Positions 42,255 to 47,822 of a stretch of DNA of 47,822 nt are shown one piece after another (the stretch's first letter is position 1; each line of letters opens with the position of its first letter). This DNA comes from Lachnoanaerobaculum saburreum DSM 3986. Lineage in GTDB: Bacteria; Bacillota; Clostridia; Lachnospirales; Lachnospiraceae. Location: contig NZ_GL622296.1 of NCBI RefSeq assembly GCF_000185385.1, positions 157,245 to 205,066 of the forward strand, in the 5' to 3' direction. The notes beneath the pieces were generated by a model. It worked only from the letters and a program-made list of their open reading frames with translations, was not told the DNA's origin and did not search any database. The position numbers and the translations under genes were made by a program.

Positions 42255-44063
42255 TTACTGATATTGCTGAAATAAATCAAGTCCTTCCTGTGCCGCTTTT
42301 TCATCCTTGCCGCTTGATACTATAATCATCATATAATCATCCTTTACTCTGAAGAGATATTTTTGACACTGTTTTGCAACTGTTGTATCCACATAAATAT
42401 CCAAACATGATAATTCCTTACCGAGAAAATATGCAGTTGATTTCCTTACCTCTGAACTGTTCAGTTGGTCTTTTGAAACTTTACTAAGTTGACTTTCCAT
42501 TACCTCTTTTTGTACGTCCAAATACTCATCCATAGGCATCAACATATCATTTTTTGCCAATGAGACACTGATTCTCTTTGTAGTGTCGTTATTGTCAATC
42601 GCAAACATATCTGTAAATGATTTGCCGTCTTCGATATGATTCTTTACAGCAGCTAAATCCGATTTATCTATGCCGCCATTTCCCATATTTTTAAGCCCTT
42701 CATCACTTACAAATTCCAGATCTGTTTTGCTTATATCAAACTTTATATCAAGCATCTTATTTGAATAAACTTTATCACTTATACTTCCAAGCACAAGCTC
42801 GCCTTCAGAGTCTTTAACCTCGGCTGTATTCTCACTGTCTTTTTTATTTGTATCATCAGATACACTTGTAAACGACTCCAAAACTTTTTTTGCCTCATCC
42901 TTATCTTCACCAAATGAATCAATAACCGCTACATATTTTCCTGACTGTATATAAACTGTGTATCTGTATATCTTTTTACCGCTACCGTCTTTTGACTCAA
43001 CTTCTACACAAGGTACTTCTTTGCCGCAAAATTCCATTTCTGTTTTTTGAGAATTCTTTGTATTCTTATTAACCTTATCTATATAAGCATCTATATCGCT
43101 TTCAATATCATCTATTGAAATACCTATCTTACTTGATGAATCTCCATCCTTAGTTGCATACACAACTACCGGCGCGCCGCCCATTCCGATATATTTCAGC
43201 ATATCTTCTTCAAGGTAAGCTTCTGTGGCACTCTTATATAATTCATCAAATTTATACCCGTTTGACTTTGCGTCAAAGCTTATATCAAATTGCTTATTTA
43301 TATATGTTTCACCTATATACTCGCCCTTTGAAAATTCTATATCCGATTTTGTATCGTTTTTAGTCGACTCATCTAATTTACTGCTATTTACATTGTCATC
43401 AGATCCTGTATATTTTTCAAACATTCCTAAATACTTGTCAATATCCTCTTTCTTATCACCTCTTACATGAATTTCTACGAAATATTCACCTAACTGCTTA
43501 TATAATGTAGAGTCGGCAACCTCTATTCCGTCCTCATCTATGATGATATCCACACTGAGCAGTTTATCTCCCAGAAAATCTCTTGTTGTCTTCTCTACTT
43601 TAGGATCTTTATATTTCTCTTTTTGCTCACCTTTTTGCTTTTTTACCTCATTATCAATATACTTTTCCAAGCCGCTCTTCATTTCATGGTGTATATCCTT
43701 ATATATCTCTACCTCTATATAATTTCCCTTGTTTTTATTATCATGGGCTTCCATATCACCTATATAATAGCCCTTATCAAGTCTGTCATGTACGGCTTCC
43801 ATATCGGATCTTTTTACAACTTTTTTGTCAAGTCTGTTTGTAAATTCCTCTTCAGCTGATACATCCATATCATTTGCATTTCCGTCAAACTTTAACTGAA
43901 GCATTTTACTTGTATACACTCCGTCAACTACTTTACCCAAAGAAATGTCCTCAGCTTTGAATTCACTGACAGTTTCACTTGATTTTTTATCAGCTTTTGC
44001 GCCACATCCCAAAAAGCAAAGTGATAAAACAACAACCATACCCAGTTTAAAACATCTTTTCAT
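42255..44063 (-). CDS. Array lipoprotein 3 (three array domains)
   Basis: A 602-residue lipoprotein (ATG at 44063 after GGAGGAGACT; the upstream TTG is part of the ribosome site). The signal ends in FLGC. Three array domains follow: the first opens at GVYTSKMLQLKFDGNAND, the second at TYINKQFDISFDAKSNGYKF, the third at KVYSNKMLDIKFDISKT. They are separated by Ser/Lys/Asp-rich linkers (around 230-260 and 395-425). Domains 1 and 3 share an extra RSDMEAV/KSDLAAV segment also found in the genes at 44082 and 45516. The domains are strongly diverged, so triplication is old. It lies 42 bases before lipoprotein 4 and six bases after lipoprotein 2. Confidence 0.78.
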   Translation of the reverse strand: MKRCFKLGMVVVLSLCFLGCGAKADKKSSETVSEFKAEDISLGKVVDGVYTSKMLQLKFDGNANDMDVSAEEEFTNRLDKKVVKRSDMEAVHDRLDKGYYIGDMEAHDNKNKGNYIEVEIYKDIHHEMKSGLEKYIDNEVKKQKGEQKEKYKDPKVEKTTRDFLGDKLLSVDIIIDEDGIEVADSTLYKQLGEYFVEIHVRGDKKEDIDKYLGMFEKYTGSDDNVNSSKLDESTKNDTKSDIEFSKGEYIGETYINKQFDISFDAKSNGYKFDELYKSATEAYLEEDMLKYIGMGGAPVVVYATKDGDSSSKIGISIDDIESDIDAYIDKVNKNTKNSQKTEMEFCGKEVPCVEVESKDGSGKKIYRYTVYIQSGKYVAVIDSFGEDKDEAKKVLESFTSVSDDTNKKDSENTAEVKDSEGELVLGSISDKVYSNKMLDIKFDISKTDLEFVSDEGLKNMGNGGIDKSDLAAVKNHIEDGKSFTDMFAIDNNDTTKRISVSLAKNDMLMPMDEYLDVQKEVMESQLSKVSKDQLNSSEVRKSTAYFLGKELSCLDIYVDTTVAKQCQKYLFRVKDDYMMIIVSSGKDEKAAQEGLDLFQQYQ

Positions 44064-44081
44064 AGTCTCCTCCAAATATAT

Positions 44082-45494
44082 TTATTTGTCAATTGTAAAC
44101 ATTTTAAATGCATTTTTTACAAATTCTTCATCACTTCCCATTGCTCCAATGGCTGCTGTATACTCTCCACATGGCATAATAATGTATCTCTCATAGTACT
44201 TGCTTTTATCATCTTTAGTTTCTACCTTACTTATGCAAATTAATTCTTTACCGTTAAAGTTGATTTTTTCTTTTTTATGTTCTACAAATACATTGTCCTT
44301 TTTATCAAAATAGAAATTTTCACCTGCTTCCTCTTTTGATAAGTCCACCTTCTTATCTATCAAAACAAGAACCGCATTGTCAAATGTGACATCATGTGCA
44401 ACCATATCAAGAACTGAATTACCGGCATCAACATAATCTTTTTTATCTTTTTCAGAAACTACCCATGACGGATTTCCAAGAAGTTCAAGGTCATCATTTG
44501 ATGCAAAAACCATATGTTTTCCGGTAATATCTATTTTTATATTCAAAGCACTGTTTGTATACACATTTCCATACGTTACGCCTGCACAAAAATCTCCTGT
44601 TGATACTTTATCTTCTCTACTTTCTTCAACACCGCTTTCTGCGGTACTGCTTTCTTCTGTCGTTTCTTCACTGCTTCCTTTAGTTTCTTTCCTGCTTTCT
44701 TCCTGTCTTTTTCTTCTGTCTCTTCTTTCAGACTTACTTTCTCTTGTTTCATCCTCTTTAGGTGAGTTCTTTGCTTTTTCAAAATCCGACTTATCAGGCT
44801 TTTCAAATATATCCAACAAACTCTGTGCATCATTGGCATCGTATGCGGATACATCTATAGTAACTATATAATCTTCATATTTTAAAAACAGCTGCTTTTC
44901 ATAAAACATCGTATCCCTGACACCGTCATGTTCCCATACCGACTTTATTTCAATACCGGGTATTTTCTTACCTGCAACCTTTCCGTCCGTAAGATTAACA
45001 TATGACTTTTCCATCATGTCAAATTCTTCCTCATCCTCTTTAAACATATCCTCATATTCACGTATTTGGTCAAATATATAATTGTTCAAAGTCTTAGAAT
45101 CCGGAGCCTTTCGTATCGTGATACTGATACTTCTTAGGCCGTCTGTATCACTTGCTCCCATATCGCTGATTACGGCACCGTCCGCTATCTTTTCTTTTAC
45201 CTCATCCATATCGGTTCTGTCATATACTGTGTCGTCATTATCTCCGATAAGACCTTCCTCATAATATATATCCATATTGTGGGACTTAGCGTCAAACTTC
45301 AGATTAAGCATCTTGCTTAGGTACACACCGTCATTGATTTCACCCAAAGAAAACTCAAATTTACCTTTCTTTTTATCTTTCTCATTAACTTCAACAGACA
45401 CACCTTCATTATGTTCTCCACTATTACACCCTACCACCGATAACATAGATACAAGTAATATACCGCTTATAATACCCTTTAAACTTCTTCCCAT
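44082..45494 (-). CDS. Array lipoprotein 2 (two array domains, charged linker)
   Basis: A 470-residue lipoprotein with a VVGC lipobox. Domain one begins GVYLSKMLNLKFDAKSHNM and ends about residue 235; domain two begins NVYTNSALNIKIDITGKHM near 305 and ends FKMFTIDK. Between them lies a very charged Glu/Lys/Arg/Ser linker (about 240-295; RRDRRKRQEESRKE) that would be extended. The second domain has lost part of the consensus (no FLG; NFNGKELICI instead). GGGGAACT precedes the ATG. Confidence 0.78.
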   Translation of the reverse strand: MGRSLKGIISGILLVSMLSVVGCNSGEHNEGVSVEVNEKDKKKGKFEFSLGEINDGVYLSKMLNLKFDAKSHNMDIYYEEGLIGDNDDTVYDRTDMDEVKEKIADGAVISDMGASDTDGLRSISITIRKAPDSKTLNNYIFDQIREYEDMFKEDEEEFDMMEKSYVNLTDGKVAGKKIPGIEIKSVWEHDGVRDTMFYEKQLFLKYEDYIVTIDVSAYDANDAQSLLDIFEKPDKSDFEKAKNSPKEDETRESKSERRDRRKRQEESRKETKGSSEETTEESSTAESGVEESREDKVSTGDFCAGVTYGNVYTNSALNIKIDITGKHMVFASNDDLELLGNPSWVVSEKDKKDYVDAGNSVLDMVAHDVTFDNAVLVLIDKKVDLSKEEAGENFYFDKKDNVFVEHKKEKINFNGKELICISKVETKDDKSKYYERYIIMPCGEYTAAIGAMGSDEEFVKNAFKMFTIDK

Positions 45495-45515
45495 AGTTCC
45501 CCTTTGATATCTTAA

Positions 45516-46152
45516 TTATTCCTCAAGCTTTGTAAACATATCTATGCATTCACTTGCCTTTTCTTCACTTTCTGCATATGATGTTATCTCTGCGACATAA
45601 TTTCCGACTTTTAAAAATACTATCTTTTGATATATAGTCTCTCCGTTTTCAGTTGCACCGACTGTTACATAAGGCATAACTTCACCCAAAAACTCTCCGC
45701 TACCTTTTTGTGTTTCAACTTCCATACCCATACCCTGTATACCCTTTTTTATTCCTACAACAGCTCTATTTGCATAAGTATCTATATCCTTTATATTTTC
45801 TTCCTTCTTTATCATTACACTTACAGATCCTTTTTCACCTTTAGCATACATATCAGAAAATTTTTTACCTGTATCAAGATATTCTTTTACTGCTGTAATA
45901 TCCGATTCTTCTTTTCCTGTATCATAAAAGTTTTTATTTGCCTCTTTTTTACTTACAAATGTCATATTATTTGACTTTGCGTCAAACTTTAATCCGAACA
46001 TCTTATTTGTATATACATCACTGTCTATCTCACCTATTTGGAGTTCAACATCTTCACCGGAAGTTTCCACGCTTTCAGCGGTGCTTTTTGTTTCATTTGA
46101 ATTAGCCTTTGTCTTTGCACTTTCTACTTCTTCCTTATCGTCCAATATGTGA
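45516..46152 (-). pseudogene. Array lipoprotein 1, beheaded by the IS200/IS605 element
   Basis: The frame reads out of the IS right end (residues up to about RLWVVH are element-encoded) into DDKEEVESAKTKANSNETK, a normal post-lipobox spacer, then one full array domain from DVYTNKMFGLKFDAKSNNM to CIDMFTKLEE. The signal peptide, lipobox and promoter are missing, so any product would stay in the cytoplasm. The lost 5' end is not found in the 90 bases beyond the other side of the element, so further rearrangement has occurred. As the promoter-proximal gene of the operon, its interruption may also affect the downstream array genes. Confidence 0.75.
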
Positions 46153-46300
46153 ACTACCCATAGTCTAAAGCCTATGGGCTTCCTGCTTCGCTGACCTCGC
46201 AACCTACTATCTCCACAGGCGTTAATTCGGGCAGTCCCTGCCCTATCATTTTTATTATACTACTTGTCTTAATCCTTCTTCCAATATATTTTTTGCCGCA
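46150..46300 (-). ncRNA. Probable omega RNA (TnpB guide RNA) region
   Basis: In IS605-type elements the 3' end of tnpB plus the right end is transcribed as the guide RNA of TnpB, and the guide begins at the element boundary. Here a GC-richer stretch with two hairpins follows the tnpB stop on the minus strand. The guide would start in the lipoprotein sequence near 46150, reading downstream. Extent inferred by analogy only. Confidence 0.4.
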
Positions 46301-47358
46301 TTGATATCTCTATCATGTTTTGTATTGCAGAAAGGACATATCCAATCTCTTACTTTTAGATCTTTTACATTTTTATTTTTATATCCACAACTAAAACATA
46401 GCTGACTGCTTGCATAAAATCTATCTATCTTAATATAATTTCTACCGTTCCATTTTGACTTATATTCCAGTTGCCTTGTCAGCTCATACCACGATACATC
46501 GTTGATAGATTTCGCTAAATTATAATTTTTTACCATATTTTTTATCTGTAAGTTTTCCGAAACTATCACTTGGTTTTCGTTTATAATTTCGCTTGAAATC
46601 TTATGCAGATAATCTCTTCTTGTATTAGTTATTTTCTCATGGCATAGTGCTATTTGTTTTCTTTTTTTCTGATAGTTCCCACTCCCTTTTATTTTATTTG
46701 CTAATTGTCTTTGCAATTTTACAAGCTTTTTCTCATATTTTTTAATTGTCTTCGGATTTTCATATTTCTTCCCATCTGATGTAATACATAAATCTTTTAT
46801 TCCTAAATCCAATCCTATTTTCCCGTTTATTTTTACAAGTGGACTATGTTCAGTTTCTACAAGAACAGACACATAGTACTTGCCGCTTGGTACCTTAGAT
46901 ATAGTTGCAGCCTTTATCCAACCTGAAAATTTTCTATGTAATTTTATTTTTACCATTTTTAATTTTGGCAGCTTTATTCTTCCTCTATCAAAATCTACCG
47001 TTATATTCCCATTTGTAAAATTGGTTGTATATGATTGACGATTACTGTGCTTACTCTTAAACTTCGGATAACCTGCATGTTCTTTGAAAAACTTTTGATA
47101 AGCACTGTCCATATTATAAATTGCATTTGTTAAAGCAAATTTATCTACTTCTTTTAGCCATTCATAAACTTTTTTCAGTTCTCTATTGCAATAATTATTA
47201 CAATCTGTTTTACTGACAGACTTTTTTTCTTTTTCATAAGCATCTTTTCTGTACGCAAGGGTTTGATTATACACAAAACGACAACAGCCAAATGTCTTTG
47301 CTAACTGTATTTCTTGCTCTTTGTTTGGATAGATCCGATATCTATATGCCTTTAACAT
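46255..47358 (-). CDS. tnpB: TnpB (IS605 OrfB) RNA-guided nuclease
   Basis: A 367-residue TnpB from the ATG at 47358 (a GTG three codons earlier is too close to GGCGGG). All nuclease landmarks are present: RuvC-I D184 in IGLDLGIKD, RuvC-II E268 in VIVSENLQIKNM, a four-cysteine zinc finger (CFSCG and CPFC) and RuvC-III D351 in DRDINAAKN. The N-terminal YRYRIYPNKEQ is standard. No frameshift or stop is seen, so it could still cleave DNA at sites with the element's target motif. It lies eight bases after the broken tnpA frame. Confidence 0.9.
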   Translation of the reverse strand: MLKAYRYRIYPNKEQEIQLAKTFGCCRFVYNQTLAYRKDAYEKEKKSVSKTDCNNYCNRELKKVYEWLKEVDKFALTNAIYNMDSAYQKFFKEHAGYPKFKSKHSNRQSYTTNFTNGNITVDFDRGRIKLPKLKMVKIKLHRKFSGWIKAATISKVPSGKYYVSVLVETEHSPLVKINGKIGLDLGIKDLCITSDGKKYENPKTIKKYEKKLVKLQRQLANKIKGSGNYQKKRKQIALCHEKITNTRRDYLHKISSEIINENQVIVSENLQIKNMVKNYNLAKSINDVSWYELTRQLEYKSKWNGRNYIKIDRFYASSQLCFSCGYKNKNVKDLKVRDWICPFCNTKHDRDINAAKNILEEGLRQVV

Positions 47359-47375
47359 TAAGCTCACCCGCCTTT

Positions 47376-47651
47376 CTACCCTTGATTTTCTATATATTGC
47401 TTTAACATTTCTTCAGAAACATTGCCTTCGCTACAAGCAAAATATCCATCCGTCCAAAATATATGTTCTTTCCAAAAATGATTCTTAAGATATTCTGTAT
47501 GCTTTTTCCATATATGATATGTTGTATAGCTCTTAATTAAATTAACCACTTTACTTATGGATATTGTAGGCTCAGTTTCTATCATATAGTGTATATAGTC
47601 TTTGCCTGTTTCCATATATTTTATGATTATATTACTCTTCCATACTCCCAT
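47376..47651 (-). pseudogene. tnpA: TnpA (IS200 Y1 transposase), N-terminally deleted
   Basis: The 91-codon frame holds only the C-terminal two thirds of a Y1 transposase: KSYTTYHIWKKH, HFWKEHIFWTDGYFACS and the catalytic Tyr (Y86) in QYIENQG. Two lesions are visible. The first 45-50 residues are missing; a GGGAGT-ATG near 47645 in another frame may be the original start, fused out of frame by an internal deletion. In the HUH motif the position expected as DHIH reads DYIH (Y19), so one metal-binding His is lost. The element can move only if a TnpA is supplied elsewhere. Confidence 0.7.
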
Positions 47652-47696
47652 AACGCTAGTTATTGTATCACAAATATCTATTTTTTGCTACCTTAA

Positions 47697-47717
47697 CCCA
47701 CCGTCTACAGTGGTGAG
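47697..47717. repeat. Left-end hairpin of the IS200/IS605 element
   Basis: CCCACC...GGTGAGG around GTCTACAGT forms an imperfect stem-loop just outside the tnpA fragment, in the position where Y1 transposases recognise the left end. A TACAAT (minus strand, about 47668-47663) lies between it and tnpA. Confidence 0.5.
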
Positions 47718-47739
47718 GAATAAATGTTTTATATTTTTA

Positions 47740-47822
47740 TCCCTACTTACCTTTTTTTACTTTCCGGCATTTTATCCACTACTGAGTTCTAAATTATTTG
47801 TGTTGTCCACTTTTTATGGGCG
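47740..47822. other. Unassigned edge sequence, possibly another IS end
   Basis: No coding sequence for the missing lipoprotein signal peptide is present here. The last 32 bases (TGTGTTGTCCACTTTTTATG and following) resemble terminal repeats of some IS elements, and a window edge at an IS is common. I cannot confirm it. Confidence 0.25.

Larger units (their letters stand above)
46150..47735 (-). mobile_element. IS200/IS605-family element with intact tnpB and decayed tnpA
   Basis: The gene order on the minus strand is left-end hairpin (about 47697-47717), tnpA fragment, tnpB, right-end hairpins. Right-end structures: GGGCA/TGCCC near 46230-46246 and CCCATAG/CTATGGG at 46157-46163 with 46172-46178. 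Ends are subterminal palindromes rather than terminal inverted repeats, as usual for the family. Exact termini are estimates (plus or minus 15 bases). The right end abuts the truncated lipoprotein gene. Confidence 0.75.

Noticed and set aside
44576-44854. Lys/Arg-rich 92-codon frame
   Set aside because: Alternative frame of the Glu/Lys/Arg linker of array lipoprotein 2.

Overview
The window is AT-rich (about one third G+C by eye), most genes lie on the minus strand, AGGAGG-type ribosome sites are strong, and GTG and TTG starts are fairly common. An agr-type peptide system, Bce-type peptide-detoxification modules, IS1380 and IS200/IS605 elements, class II GalT and many Gly/Ser/Thr-rich lipoproteins fit a Gram-positive anaerobe of the Clostridia, most likely Lachnospiraceae. 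That placement is inference from family content. I saw no rRNA, tRNA or CRISPR array.

Layout. 1-4.3 kb: the 3' stub of a GH13 glucosidase with its terminator, an XRE regulator, a PatB/MalY-type C-S lyase and an APC permease, then a hairpin-rich island. 4.4-12.2 kb: a heavily rearranged region. A histidine kinase is broken by a frameshift and by an IS1380-family element. A second, different IS1380 relative has cut into an agr-like quorum-sensing locus. That locus keeps agrA, agrC, a short unlisted agrD peptide gene and a near-consensus LytTR/AgrA box, but only the first 36 codons of agrB. Two secreted-protein genes (a lipoprotein and a DUF6973-like protein) lie between the two IS copies. 12.4-16.6 kb: a lantibiotic-immunity-type ABC transporter with its two-component system. 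16.9-20 kb: a YeiH-family membrane protein, then a RloA/RloB (ATPase plus TOPRIM) pair that looks like an anti-phage module, with perfect palindromes at both ends. 20.3-22.3 kb: a membrane-tailed glycosyltransferase and a rhodanese lipoprotein. 22.4-27 kb: a complete BceRS-BceAB module with a recognisable BceR box inside a terminator.

27-31.4 kb: an envelope operon holding a carbohydrate-binding lipoprotein with a Gly/Gln/Pro-rich tandem-repeat tail, a GT2-GtrA fusion, a phosphodiester glycosidase (NAGPA) protein and a small membrane protein. 31.5-34.3 kb: an isochorismatase-type hydrolase, a membrane-anchored unknown, and a small defence graveyard (hsdR remnant, intact zeta-type toxin/antitoxin pair, relB/dinJ remnant). 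34.3-38.7 kb: galT, a split CHR-type chromate transporter, an aldo/keto reductase and a DUF1275 protein. 38.8-46.2 kb: an array of six lipoprotein genes built from one divergent domain of about 150 residues (nine copies by my count), with an SseB-like protein embedded in it. The promoter-proximal gene of the array has been beheaded by an IS200/IS605 element (46.15-47.7 kb) with an intact tnpB and a broken tnpA.

The strongest candidates for something undescribed are the lipoprotein array with its SseB partner, and the disrupted agr locus with its possible secreted effectors. Three kinds of damage recur: IS insertions into sensor and quorum genes, decayed defence genes, and one IS end that appears to supply an outward ribosome site and start codon to the neighbouring gene.
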